Shown one piece after another: positions 1-9,743 of a stretch of 64,000 nucleotides of DNA; position 1 is the first letter of the stretch, and each line of letters opens with the position of its first letter. Location: assembly GCA_028247015.1 (NCBI GenBank), contig JAOKFJ010000002.1, positions 1 to 64,000 of the forward strand. Reading direction: 5' to 3'. The notes beneath the pieces were generated by a model. That model was not told the origin of the DNA. It saw only the letters and a program-made list of their open reading frames with translations, and searched no databases. This DNA is from Methylophilaceae bacterium (GTDB lineage: Bacteria > Pseudomonadota > Gammaproteobacteria > Burkholderiales > Methylophilaceae). The position numbers were made by a program, and so were the translations under genes.

Positions 1-1365
1 AATATCCAGAAGAAATAGAGATTAATAGTACCCCCATTAAGCTTAAATATCATTTTGAGCCAGGTAAAAAAAATGATGGATTGTCTATACATTTTCCTTA
101 TCCACTTTTGAGCCAATTAAAATCAGAAAATTTTGATTGGTTAGTTCCAGGAATGATTAGAGAAAAAAGTAACATTTATGATGAAAGGCCTTCCAAAAGA
201 TGTTCGTAATCAATGCGGTTCACTGCAAGAGGCTGTTACAGAATTCTTGGGGGCTGCAGACCAAAATAATGAATTTGATTTAGAATTTACTAGATTTGTA
301 AGAAAAAAAACAAAATCACAATTTGCTATGTCGGAAAAGGGCACAGAAGAAATTCCAGCCCATTTAAAAGTTAATTATGTATTATTAGACGAAGAAAATA
401 TTCCTATAGATGAAGGAAAAAATCTTTCAAAACTGCAACTTGATTATAAGGAATTAGTGACAGAAGTAATTGAAGAGATTCAATTTGAAATTGAGCAAAC
501 TGAACTGCAATACTGGCCAGATATTAATGTTCCTATTAATATTGAGAAGTCTTTGAGAGGGCAACAAATAGTTGGCTATCCTGCTTTAATAGATCGCGAG
601 ACTCATGTAGATTTAGTTGTTTTAGATAATGCTAATGAAGCGGATGCTTTTCATTATGATGGAGTAAAAAGATTATTATGTATTCAATTGAAAGATAAAT
701 TAAGAAATTTATCAAAAACTCCACCTCGCTTTGAGAGCATTGCACTTCCAATGCAAGGCCATATTAATTCAGACATACTTAAAGCAAATTTTATTGATGT
801 AATTATTGAAGAGTTGATGAATTTCTCTTCTGAGGTTCCTAGAAATCAAAATGAATTTGATCGATTAGTTTTGAATAGTAAAAGATTAATTCCAGAACTT
901 ACTCAGCAACTATCGTTAGGCTTAGTTGCAATTGCTGAAAGCTATCATTCGTTAGTTAAGACTATGAATCAATTCAAAAAGCTTCCAAAAGAATTATTGC
1001 AGGACTGTAATGATCAAATAGATATTCTTTTACCACCATTTGAAAAACCGTTGTTTTTATTTACATATATCGAACACATACCAAGATACATTAATGCGGT
1101 AATTATTCGTCTCGATAAATACTCACAAAGAAGACTAAAGGATGATGAGTTAATAAAGGATATTATTAGATTGCAAGATAAGTGGATCGAAAAAGTTGAA
1201 GAAATGGTCAAAAAAGATAAAACTATTCCAATGGAGTTTATTGAATTTCAGTGGGCACTTCAGGAACTTCGTGTTTCACTATTTGCTCAGGAACTTAAAA
1301 CTCCTTATCCAATTTCAGTTAAACGAATGGATCGTCAATGGCAAGAGTTAGTGGATCTTCAATAA
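1..1365 (+). CDS. hrpA: ATP-dependent RNA helicase HrpA, C-terminal part, frameshifted, 5' end outside window
   Basis: This is the C-terminal region (DUF3418-type) of the DEAH-box RNA helicase HrpA. From base 3 one frame reads YPEEIEI...YHFEPG...FDWLVPGMIREK, which matches the conserved HrpA segment just before the DUF3418 end. That frame then stops, and the protein continues in the frame of the 178-1365 ORF (MMKGLPKDVRNQC...). The break is at a run of six A (163-168). Five A would restore REKVTFMMKGLPK. So the listed 395-residue ORF is the tail of a larger gene, and its ATG at 178 is not the real start. The stop overlaps the next ATG (TAATG), so the two genes are probably co-transcribed. The frameshift could be a sequencing or assembly error, a true mutation, or slippage. 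The family assignment is fairly firm; whether the gene is functional is unknown. Confidence 0.8.
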
Positions 1366-2201
1366 TGGCACTAAAGAAAAAAATTATTAGTAAATTTTTT
1401 AATTATCGAATGACTGATAACGATAGTTGTAGCTTCAGGAATAGTAATTTTATAAATTGTTCCGTAGATGTAAGCGAATTAAATGGCGTACGTTCTATGC
1501 ATATTGGCTCAGAGACTATTCAAAGCTCAATGAATATTGCCGACCCATTTTTTTTAGAACTTAACTATACAAAAGCTATGAGTCTTTGTTTTGTCTTTAA
1601 TAAGTCACCAAAGGAAATTTTAGTTGTAGGGTTAGGCGGAGGTTCAATAGCAAAATTCTTTTATAAACATTCCAGAAAATCAGTAATCAATATTGTGGAA
1701 TTAAATTCACAAGTTATAAATGTGGCAAAAGCTTATTTTAAAACCCCACAATCTAAACGCTTTAATATCATTGAAGGGGATGCAATTCGATATTTATTCG
1801 ACTATGAGATGGAATATGATATTTTATTGTCTGATGCCTTTGATGATATTGGGATACCTGAGAATTTTTGTACGATGGAATATTTTTCATTATGTAAAAG
1901 TAGGTTAAGCCAACATGGAATTTTTATGATTAACTTGTGGGGCTCAGACCCAAAGACAATGCTTTATATTGACCGCATTAAATCTGTATTTGATGGAAGA
2001 GTTCTTTATGCCGCTACTGACAATCCAGGTAATATCATTGTATTTGCATTTAATTCGCTTCCATCAGAGTTAAGAATTGCCTCTTTAAAATTAAGAATAA
2101 AAGACCTAGAAAAGCAGTTTAACTTGAATTTAATGGTATATTTCAAACGCCTGATAGAAAGTAGTTCTAACAGTAATGAGCGTCGTATTAAATTCGAATA
2201 G
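1365..2201 (+). CDS. Spermidine synthase-like SAM-fold enzyme
   Basis: About 278 residues, close to the length of SpeE-type proteins. The Rossmann SAM-binding loop VVGLGGGSIAKFF is followed by NIVELNSQVINVAKAYF (acidic residue of strand 2) and by EGDAIRYL, then LSDAFDD. This is the usual polyamine aminopropyltransferase/spermidine synthase-like arrangement. Many such proteins in bacteria have no proven polyamine activity and could be methyltransferases. I chose the ATG at 1365 because it overlaps the hrpA stop (TAATG). The track start at 1338 would add nine residues inside hrpA. No membrane segment is visible. Fold confidence is good; substrate is not determined. Confidence 0.75.
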   Translation: MALKKKIISKFFNYRMTDNDSCSFRNSNFINCSVDVSELNGVRSMHIGSETIQSSMNIADPFFLELNYTKAMSLCFVFNKSPKEILVVGLGGGSIAKFFYKHSRKSVINIVELNSQVINVAKAYFKTPQSKRFNIIEGDAIRYLFDYEMEYDILLSDAFDDIGIPENFCTMEYFSLCKSRLSQHGIFMINLWGSDPKTMLYIDRIKSVFDGRVLYAATDNPGNIIVFAFNSLPSELRIASLKLRIKDLEKQFNLNLMVYFKRLIESSSNSNERRIKFE

Positions 2202-2208
2202 GATATTA

Positions 2209-3351
2209 GTGAATCATAATTATTTTGCAAGCTGCCCTCGGGGTTTAGAAGACATTCTTATTCAAGAGCTGAACCAGATTAGCGCATCTGAAATTAAGAA
2301 AACTGATGGTGGCGTTAGTTTTTCTGGTTCACTCGAAACTCTATACAAAGCTAATTTGTCTAGTCGAATAGCTACAAGAATTTTATGTAGAGTTAAGGAA
2401 GGCAACTATATCAAGGAAGATGATATTTATAATGCTGCGCTTTCTGTTAAATGGACAGATCTTTTTGATATATCAAAAACAATCAAGGTAAGCACAACTG
2501 GTATTCAGTGCCCTTTGAAAAGCATTGATTTTATGACATTAAGAATTAAAGATGCTGTATGCGATCAGTTTAGAAATAAAATTAATCGTAGGCCAGATGT
2601 TGCTGTCAGAGATCCAGACGTTAGAATTCATTTATTTTTAGAAAAGAATACTTTTCAGTTGTATATAGATTCGTCAGGAATAGCCCTTTACCAACGTGGG
2701 TTTAGGAAAGATAGCGTTGAAGCTCCCCTTAGGGAAAATTTAGCAGCAGGTATTATATATCTGTCTGGATGGGCACCAGGCGAATCTTTTTTAGATCCAA
2801 TGTGTGGAAGTGGTACATTTCTAATTGAGGCATCAATGATTGCAGCAAATCAAGCGCCGGGGCTAAAAAGAAAATTTGGTTTTGAAAGTTGGAAGAATTT
2901 TGATTCTGACCTGTTAAATAAAATTAAGTTAGGTTACGAAGCTCAAATTATTAAGGGAGAGCCATTAAGGGTATTTGGATCTGATAAAGACATACGGGCA
3001 ATTCGTGTTGCAAAGAAAAACCTTGCTGCAGCCGGTTTTGAAGATTCCGTAGAGTTAAGCTGTAAGGACTTTAATCAAATAAAAGCCCCTAAAGACGCAG
3101 GCGTTCTAGTTGCTAACCCACCTTATGGGATTCGTATTGGGGAAGATGATGATTTAGCTGAGATCTACCCTTTATGGGCCTCTACACTAAAAAATATTTT
3201 TGCTGGTTGGAGAACATACTTTCTGACTAGTGACTTGAGAATGCCAAAACTTATGCGACTTTCACCTAGTAAAAAGACACCGCTTTATAACGGTGCCTTA
3301 GATTGTCGCTTATTTGAAATAAAGATGGTTGCAGGCAGCAACCGAAAATAA
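2209..3351 (+). CDS. rlmL: THUMP-domain 23S rRNA guanine-N2 methyltransferase (RlmL type)
   Basis: About 380 residues: a THUMP RNA-binding region (N-terminal ~150 residues, opening NYFASCPRGLEDIL) followed by a Rossmann methylase. Visible motifs are DPMCGSGTFLIEA (SAM loop) and VANPPYGIRIGE (the NPPY catalytic motif of N2-guanine methylases). It resembles the RlmL half of E. coli RlmKL without the RlmK half, as in many stand-alone RlmL/YpsC-type enzymes. The exact rRNA position modified is inferred from the family. I prefer the GTG at 2209, with AGGA five bases upstream, over the ATG at 2176, which overlaps the previous gene by 26 bases. The family also includes TrmN-like tRNA methylases. Confidence 0.8.
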   Translation: MNHNYFASCPRGLEDILIQELNQISASEIKKTDGGVSFSGSLETLYKANLSSRIATRILCRVKEGNYIKEDDIYNAALSVKWTDLFDISKTIKVSTTGIQCPLKSIDFMTLRIKDAVCDQFRNKINRRPDVAVRDPDVRIHLFLEKNTFQLYIDSSGIALYQRGFRKDSVEAPLRENLAAGIIYLSGWAPGESFLDPMCGSGTFLIEASMIAANQAPGLKRKFGFESWKNFDSDLLNKIKLGYEAQIIKGEPLRVFGSDKDIRAIRVAKKNLAAAGFEDSVELSCKDFNQIKAPKDAGVLVANPPYGIRIGEDDDLAEIYPLWASTLKNIFAGWRTYFLTSDLRMPKLMRLSPSKKTPLYNGALDCRLFEIKMVAGSNRK

Positions 3352-3356
3352 TAACT

Positions 3357-3860
3357 TTATTTTAATACACTAAGTGCTGCTTCATAATTTGGCTCTTCAG
3401 TAATCTCAGAAACAAGTTCGCTATGAATAACCTTATTATTCTCATCAAGAACAATTACTGCTCGTGAAGTCAGGCCTTTAAGACTCGTATCTAAAATTGC
3501 AACACCATAATCGTTTGAAAATTTTTCATTATTTCTATAGGATGAAAGCGTGATGATTTTATCTGTACCCTCAGCCCCACAAAACCGTTTTTGTGCAAAT
3601 GGTAGGTCAGCAGAAACACATAAAACTACTGTATTAGATAAGTGGCTAACTTCTTGATTGAATCGCTTCACGGATAAAGCGCATGTTGGCGTATCAATGC
3701 TTGGAAAAATATTAATTACTTTTTTTTGCCCACTAAAGATTTCTAACGTAACGTCTTCTCGCTTATTATTTGCTAAGTTAAAATCCTTAACATCGTCCCC
3801 TACCTGAGGAAATGTTCCACCAATTGAGACTGGATCACCTTTTAACATAACTTGACTCAT
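3357..3860 (-). CDS. tpx: Thiol peroxidase Tpx (2-Cys peroxiredoxin)
   Basis: 167 residues, the normal length of Tpx. The peroxidatic cysteine lies in SIDTPTCALSVKRF (C60) and the resolving cysteine in FAQKRFCGAEG (C94), the spacing of the atypical 2-Cys Tpx subgroup. The enzyme reduces organic and hydrogen peroxides using thioredoxin, in the periplasm or cytoplasm depending on species. No signal peptide is seen here. A strong AAGGAG ribosome site sits eight bases before the ATG. The gene converges on the rlmL-type gene, five bases away, and diverges from dnaE. Confidence 0.93.
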   Translation of the reverse strand: MSQVMLKGDPVSIGGTFPQVGDDVKDFNLANNKREDVTLEIFSGQKKVINIFPSIDTPTCALSVKRFNQEVSHLSNTVVLCVSADLPFAQKRFCGAEGTDKIITLSSYRNNEKFSNDYGVAILDTSLKGLTSRAVIVLDENNKVIHSELVSEITEEPNYEAALSVLK

Positions 3861-3938
3861 AATGATTCTCCTTAAAATTTATAATAAATATTGGATTTGC
3901 AATCATTCTATCAAAGCTTCTAAGGTAAAATAATTTAT

Positions 3939-6900
3939 ATGTCGCAAATCGATAACATTCATTATATCCACCTTCGCTGCCATAGCGAATTTTCAATTTC
4001 AGATGGAATTGTAAGGATTCCTGAATATACAAAAAAAGCAAAAGAAATTGGTATGCCAGCATTAGGATTAACTGACCTAAGTAATACTTTTGGAGCTGTG
4101 AAATTCTATAAGTCTGCCCTTGAGTCGGGTATTAAACCAATCATTGGCTGTGATGTGTGGTTAGAAAATTTAGTTACTCGTGATCAGCCTTATCGTCTTT
4201 TAATACTTTGTCAGAATAAAAATGGCTTTCTAAACTTATCTGAACTTCTATCAAAAGCGTACCTTGAGAATCAGTATCGTGGGAGAGCTGAGCTAAAAAA
4301 AGAATGGTTTAATAAAGAAAACACTGTTGGATTACTTATGCTTTCTGGGGCTACCTCAGGAGAAATAGGGCAATTAATTATTCAAGGAAAATTAGATCAG
4401 GCTCATTTGGCCCTTCAAGAATGGAAAAGTATCTTAAGTGACAGATTTTATTTGGAGCTGCAAAGGCACGGCGAAGGAAATTTTAGACAGCAGCAAGAGA
4501 GGTATATTGATCAAGCGCTACATTTAGCAGTCGAGCATGGTGTTCCTGTAGTAGCAACTCACCCAATTCAATTTATGGCTGAAACAGATTTTATGGCGCA
4601 TGAAGCCAAAACATGTATTGCTGATGGTTATGTTTTGGGAGACCAACGAAGGCCAAAACTATATTCCTCTGAACAGTATTTTAAGGACAGCGATCAGATG
4701 CAGGAATTATTTAAAGATATTCCCTCTGCAATTCATAACACCATTGAAATAAGTAGGCGCTGTAACTTTGAGTTCACTCTTGGAGATAGTTATCTTCCAA
4801 ATTTCCCCATACCCGATGGTATAAAAATAGATGATTACCTTCTAATTGAATCAAAAAAAGGATTAGACCAGCGCATGAAATTACTCTATCCAGAAATTTC
4901 TGAGCGCGAGGATCAGTTACCTAAATATTTAGAGAGGCTTAATTTTGAAGTTAAGGTTATTAATCAAATGGGTTACGCTGGTTATTTCCTGATTGTTGCT
5001 GATTTTATAAATTGGTCAAAAACTAATGCTATTCCAGTTGGGCCTGGTCGAGGTTCAGGTGCAGGTTCTGTAGTTGCATTCAGTTTGGGCATTACAGACT
5101 TAGATCCATTAGCATATAACTTACTATTTGAGCGTTTTTTAAATCCAGAGCGTGTATCGATGCCTGATTTTGATATTGATTTCTGTCAAGAAGGCCGAGA
5201 TCGGGTAATCGATTATGTCAAAGAAAAATATGGGGCTAATGCAGTTTCTCAGATTGCAACATTTGGAACAATGGCTGCCAGAGCAGTTTTAAGAGATGTT
5301 GGGAGAGCTCTCGATTTACCTTATCTTTTTGTTGATGGTATTGCTAAATTAGTTCCAAATGAACTAGGAATAACCTTAAAAGATGCGATTGATAAAGAAC
5401 CTCAAATTAAGGAAAGAATCAAAAAAGAGGAAGAGGTTAAAGAATTATTTGAGCTTGCTCTAAAGCTTGAAGGCCTAGTGAGGAATGTCAGTATGCATGC
5501 AGGAGGAGTATTAATTGCCCCAAGTAAAATCTCTGCTTTTTCACCTATCTATTGCCAGCCTGACGGCGAAGGAGTTATTAGTCAATTTGACAAAGATGAT
5601 GTTGAGTCAGTGGGCCTTGTTAAATTTGATTTTCTTGGACTTAGAACTCTAACTATTTTATCTATGGCTTTAGAAAATGCTAACAATATTAGAGTAAAAG
5701 AAAATCTTGATCTAATTAATTTAGAAACACTACCTATTAATGACAAATCTACCTTTGATCTTTTGAAGTCTTCAAATACTACCGCAGTATTTCAATTGGA
5801 ATCCCGAGGTATGAAGGATATGTTAAAACAAGCTAAGCCAGATTGTTTTGAAGATATTGTTGCTCTCGTTGCCCTTTATCGTCCAGGCCCTATGGACCTT
5901 ATTCCAGATTTTTGTCGTAGAAAGCATGGACAACAAACTGTTTCATATCCTCATCCTGCAACTGAATCAATCCTTAAGGAAACATATGGTATTGCGGTTT
6001 ATCAAGAGCAAGTTATGCAAATTGCACAGGTTGTTGCTGGTTATAGCTTGGGGGAAGCAGATCTCTTAAGGCGAGCTATGGGAAAAAAGAAGCCTGAGGA
6101 GATGGATGCGCAACGCACAATTTTTATTGAAGGAGCAATGAAGAATGACCTGAGCAACAAACAGGCTAGTGATTTATTCGATTTATTAGAAAAGTTTGCT
6201 GGCTATGGGTTTAATAAATCTCATGCAGCTGCATATGCAAAAATTGCTTATCAAACAGCTTTTTTAAAGGCACATTACCCATCTGCTTTTATTGCAGCAT
6301 CTATGTCTGCTGATATGAATAATACCGATAATATTCATTTATTATTTGATGATTGTTCCTTGAATGGCATTGAGCTTCTCGGCCCAGATATTAATCTTAG
6401 TGACTTTAAATTTATGCCAGTTACTCAAAAAGAAATTCTTTATGGATTAGGTGGCTTAAAGGGAACGGGTCTTTCTGCAATTGATGTTATTTTAGAGGAA
6501 AGAAATGAAAACGGTCCCTTTCTTTCTCTATTTGATTTTACGTCCAGATTAGACTTAAGAAAAGTTAATCGGCGAGCCATTGAGTCACTGATTCGTGCAG
6601 GTGCATTTGATAAATTAAATTCGAATAGAGCAAGTTTATTAGCCAGTGTTAATCTTGCAATAAGTCTAGCCGATCAAGCCAATGCGAATCTTGGACAAAA
6701 TAGTCTTTTTGCTGAAGCTGATACTCAAAAAATTAATTTGATTGAAATGGTGCCATGGGAAGACAAGCAACAACTTTCAGAAGAAAAAATAGCGATTGGG
6801 TTTTATTTTAGTGGCCATCCATTTAAGTTTTATCAAAAAATTATTAGTGGATTTGTATCAGAAAATTTAACTGATCTCAAGCCTAGAGAATCTTCTTATC

Positions 6901-7406
6901 TTATAGCTGGAATTATCTCTGCTATTAGAATTCGAATGACTTCTAGAGGAAAAATCGCAATTGTGACGCTTGATGATGGCAAAGCAAGGATTGAAATGTT
7001 TGTAGGTAATGCTGTTCTCAATGAAGCTCAATCCTTATTAAAAGAAGACCAACTATTGATTGCTGAGGGAAAAGTCAGTCATGATGATTTTTCAGGAGGA
7101 AATCGTGTAAGTGCAATTAAGGTTTATGATCTGATGAGCATCCAATCTTCTAAAGCAGCACTCCTAACTATATCAATGAACGGCCAGGCGGATGCAAAAA
7201 AACTAAAAGTACTGTTAAGACCTTATTCGAGAGAAAATTTTCATACTTCATTAAAAAGGTGCAAAGTAAAAGTAGAATATCAAAATAGCAATGGAAAAGT
7301 GGAGTTACTTTTAGGCCCAGAATGGGATGTTAGCCTTCATGAGGATTTAATCTCAGGACTTTCTAAATCCTTTCACGATGAAAATGTAAAAATCCTTTAT
7401 AATTAG
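3939..7406 (+). CDS. dnaE: DNA polymerase III alpha subunit
   Basis: 1155 residues, typical for proteobacterial DnaE. It is the catalytic polymerase of the replicative holoenzyme. The N-terminal PHP domain starts HLRCHSEFSISDG. The polymerase core contains GPGRGSGAGSVVAF and the metal-binding aspartates in MPDFDIDF (about residues 408-415). KSHAAAYA lies in the fingers region. The C-terminal third holds the beta-clamp binding and OB-fold (IAGIISAIRIRMTSRGK) regions. It is followed after 29 bases by accA and then tilS, an order common in beta- and gammaproteobacteria. No start ambiguity matters. Nothing unusual is seen in the sequence. Confidence 0.97.
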   Translation: MSQIDNIHYIHLRCHSEFSISDGIVRIPEYTKKAKEIGMPALGLTDLSNTFGAVKFYKSALESGIKPIIGCDVWLENLVTRDQPYRLLILCQNKNGFLNLSELLSKAYLENQYRGRAELKKEWFNKENTVGLLMLSGATSGEIGQLIIQGKLDQAHLALQEWKSILSDRFYLELQRHGEGNFRQQQERYIDQALHLAVEHGVPVVATHPIQFMAETDFMAHEAKTCIADGYVLGDQRRPKLYSSEQYFKDSDQMQELFKDIPSAIHNTIEISRRCNFEFTLGDSYLPNFPIPDGIKIDDYLLIESKKGLDQRMKLLYPEISEREDQLPKYLERLNFEVKVINQMGYAGYFLIVADFINWSKTNAIPVGPGRGSGAGSVVAFSLGITDLDPLAYNLLFERFLNPERVSMPDFDIDFCQEGRDRVIDYVKEKYGANAVSQIATFGTMAARAVLRDVGRALDLPYLFVDGIAKLVPNELGITLKDAIDKEPQIKERIKKEEEVKELFELALKLEGLVRNVSMHAGGVLIAPSKISAFSPIYCQPDGEGVISQFDKDDVESVGLVKFDFLGLRTLTILSMALENANNIRVKENLDLINLETLPINDKSTFDLLKSSNTTAVFQLESRGMKDMLKQAKPDCFEDIVALVALYRPGPMDLIPDFCRRKHGQQTVSYPHPATESILKETYGIAVYQEQVMQIAQVVAGYSLGEADLLRRAMGKKKPEEMDAQRTIFIEGAMKNDLSNKQASDLFDLLEKFAGYGFNKSHAAAYAKIAYQTAFLKAHYPSAFIAASMSADMNNTDNIHLLFDDCSLNGIELLGPDINLSDFKFMPVTQKEILYGLGGLKGTGLSAIDVILEERNENGPFLSLFDFTSRLDLRKVNRRAIESLIRAGAFDKLNSNRASLLASVNLAISLADQANANLGQNSLFAEADTQKINLIEMVPWEDKQQLSEEKIAIGFYFSGHPFKFYQKIISGFVSENLTDLKPRESSYLIAGIISAIRIRMTSRGKIAIVTLDDGKARIEMFVGNAVLNEAQSLLKEDQLLIAEGKVSHDDFSGGNRVSAIKVYDLMSIQSSKAALLTISMNGQADAKKLKVLLRPYSRENFHTSLKRCKVKVEYQNSNGKVELLLGPEWDVSLHEDLISGLSKSFHDENVKILYN

Positions 7407-7435
7407 CATCAAATTAAAAATTAAAACTATCTAAT

Positions 7436-8404
7436 ATGAAGCGTCACTATTTGCAATTTGAAAAATCTCTAGAGGCTCTAGAGACAAAAATTAATAGTCT
7501 ACAAAAGGCACATGAGGAGCACCCTTCTCTCGATATTTCTCGAGAACTTAAAAGCTTAGTGGAAAAAGCTTTTAATGCTACTAACGAAATTTATCAAAAC
7601 TTAACTCCATGGCAAATTTCTCAAGTATCACGACACCCTCAAAGGCCTTATTCATTAGATTATATTAATCATATATTTTCTGATTTTCAGGAGCTTCACG
7701 GCGATCGAGCATACGGTGATGATCCAGCTATAGTGGGGGGCTTAGCTACCTTTGAAGGGCAATCAATTATGGTGATAGGGCATCAAAAGGGACGCGATGT
7801 TAAAGAGCGACAAATGCGTAATTTCGGAATGCCAAGACCCGAAGGCTACAGGAAGGCTCTGCGACTTTTTAGACTTGCAGAGAAATTTGACCTTCCTATA
7901 GTTACACTAATTGATACTCCAGGAGCCTATCCAGGAATTGGAGCTGAAGAAAGAGGTCAGTCAGAAGCTATTGCTAGAAATTTATATGTAATGGCGGATT
8001 TAAAAACACCAATCATTGGATTATTAATTGGTGAAGGTGGCTCAGGTGGAGCCCTAGCCTTAGGGGTTGTTGATTCTTTAATAATGCTAGAATTTTCAAC
8101 TTATTCAGTGATTTCTCCTGAGGGCTGTGCCTCTATATTATGGAAAAAACAAGAAATGGCAGAAAAAGCAGCAGAACAACTAGGTATTACAGCTGATAGA
8201 TTAAAAAAATTAGGTTTGGTAGATTTAATAGTATCTGAGCCAGTAGGTGGTGCACACCGCGACCCAATAAAAATTATGGACAACGTAAAAGCTGTTCTTA
8301 AAAAAGAGCTAATTAAACTGAAAAAGCTATCAATAGATACATTATTATTAGATAGATATCAAAAATTAATGAGCTTTGGCCAAGTCGAAGAAATTGGTAA
8401 ATAA
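7436..8404 (+). CDS. accA: Acetyl-CoA carboxylase carboxyltransferase subunit alpha
   Basis: 322 residues, close to the 319 of E. coli. With AccD it transfers the carboxyl group from biotin to acetyl-CoA to form malonyl-CoA, the first step of fatty acid synthesis. Recognisable segments are [38 protein letters not shown] and [14 protein letters not shown], the crotonase-fold CoA pocket. The 3' end overlaps the tilS start by 29 bases, indicating co-transcription from the dnaE side. Confidence 0.97.
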   Translation: MKRHYLQFEKSLEALETKINSLQKAHEEHPSLDISRELKSLVEKAFNATNEIYQNLTPWQISQVSRHPQRPYSLDYINHIFSDFQELHGDRAYGDDPAIVGGLATFEGQSIMVIGHQKGRDVKERQMRNFGMPRPEGYRKALRLFRLAEKFDLPIVTLIDTPGAYPGIGAEERGQSEAIARNLYVMADLKTPIIGLLIGEGGSGGALALGVVDSLIMLEFSTYSVISPEGCASILWKKQEMAEKAAEQLGITADRLKKLGLVDLIVSEPVGGAHRDPIKIMDNVKAVLKKELIKLKKLSIDTLLLDRYQKLMSFGQVEEIGK

Positions 8405-9743
8405 CCAAGAAATTCTTCTAAATGCTATTCGGCAGTCTTATCAACAATCTCTTGTTCAATTCAAAAAGCCTAAAGTAATTAGTGTTGCATTAAGTGGAGG
8501 CTGTGACTCTATGGTCCTTCTTCATGCATTAAATGAGCTCAAAGATGAATTAAATTTCAAACTAAATGCAATACATATTCATCATGGTATTAGTCCCAAT
8601 GCAGATAAGTGGTTATCTTTTTGTGTTAATGAATGTGAAAAAATAAAGGTAACTCATAAAGAAAAAAAAATTGATATTCAATCAGAAAGGCATCTTGGAG
8701 TTGAAGGTGCAGCAAGAAAATTAAGGTACGAGGCACTTAATAAATTACGAGAAGAAACACTTACAAGTGCACACCATCAAAATGATCAGGCTGAAACATT
8801 ATTCTTGCAATTAATTCGTGGAAGTGGATTAAAGGGGTTAGCGTCGATGCCTCATTATCATGAGAGGCGGGATATATGGAAGCCTTTATTAAATGTTAAT
8901 CGTGAAACTATAAAAGAATATGCAGAATTAAATAACGTTTTATTTATTGAGGATGAGAGCAATCTAGATATGCATTATGATCGAAACTTCTTAAGGCATG
9001 AAATATTTCCTATTTTAACAGAGCGTTTCCCTCATTTAGTTAAAACCCTTAGTCGATCAGTAGATCATATTGCAGAGGGATTGAATTTAACTGAGACTAT
9101 TGCTAAGGAAGATGCTAAAAGTTTTTTTTCAGATGATCTTAGCCGTCTTTCATTAATGATGATAAAAGAATTGCCAAAGGATAGGGTTATTAATCTAATT
9201 CGTTGGTGGTTAAATAAAAATAATATTTTAATGCCTTCAAAGAAAACTATAGATAATCTTTATGAACAAATCATAAAAATTAAAAAAGATAATTCACTTT
9301 TAATAAAAATTTCAGAGAAAATGAATGTACGAGCATTTCAAAACGAACTCTGGTTAGTAAAATTTGAACCTCTTCTAGAGCCATATGAAATTATTTGGCG
9401 AGGCGAAGATAAAGTTCTACTTCCAGATCAATCCCAGTTAATTTTTCAGCCTGTAAAAGGGGCTGGGTTTTCATTAGAAAAATTGGGAGTTACTGCGTTA
9501 AGGATCCAAAATCGAATAGGAGGTGAGAAATTTAAGCCCAGCTTAAATCAGCCCTCAAGAACTCTTAAATACCTCCTTCAAAAATCTAAAATTCCCCCAT
9601 GGCAGCGAGAAAAAATTCCATTAATATTTTCAGAAGATATATTAGTAGCGGTGCCTAATTTCGGAATTCATCACAGGTTCGTTGCAGACAAAGATAAAAT
9701 AGGCTTAACTATTAAATGGATAAATAATGAGCCTCAAATTTAG
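8376..9743 (+). CDS. tilS: tRNA(Ile)-lysidine synthase TilS
   Basis: 455 residues. It attaches lysine to C34 of tRNA-Ile(CAU), changing its reading from AUG to AUA, and is essential. The N-terminal ATP pyrophosphatase domain has the PP-loop SGGCDSM (from residue 40), HIHHGIS, and [19 protein letters not shown], all diagnostic of TilS. A helical middle domain and the TilS C-terminal domain ([17 protein letters not shown]...[13 protein letters not shown]) follow. The start lies inside accA. A later in-frame start is possible but would come close to the PP-loop. The 3' end overlaps the sensor kinase gene by 17 bases. Confidence 0.95.
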   Translation: MAKSKKLVNNQEILLNAIRQSYQQSLVQFKKPKVISVALSGGCDSMVLLHALNELKDELNFKLNAIHIHHGISPNADKWLSFCVNECEKIKVTHKEKKIDIQSERHLGVEGAARKLRYEALNKLREETLTSAHHQNDQAETLFLQLIRGSGLKGLASMPHYHERRDIWKPLLNVNRETIKEYAELNNVLFIEDESNLDMHYDRNFLRHEIFPILTERFPHLVKTLSRSVDHIAEGLNLTETIAKEDAKSFFSDDLSRLSLMMIKELPKDRVINLIRWWLNKNNILMPSKKTIDNLYEQIIKIKKDNSLLIKISEKMNVRAFQNELWLVKFEPLLEPYEIIWRGEDKVLLPDQSQLIFQPVKGAGFSLEKLGVTALRIQNRIGGEKFKPSLNQPSRTLKYLLQKSKIPPWQREKIPLIFSEDILVAVPNFGIHHRFVADKDKIGLTIKWINNEPQI

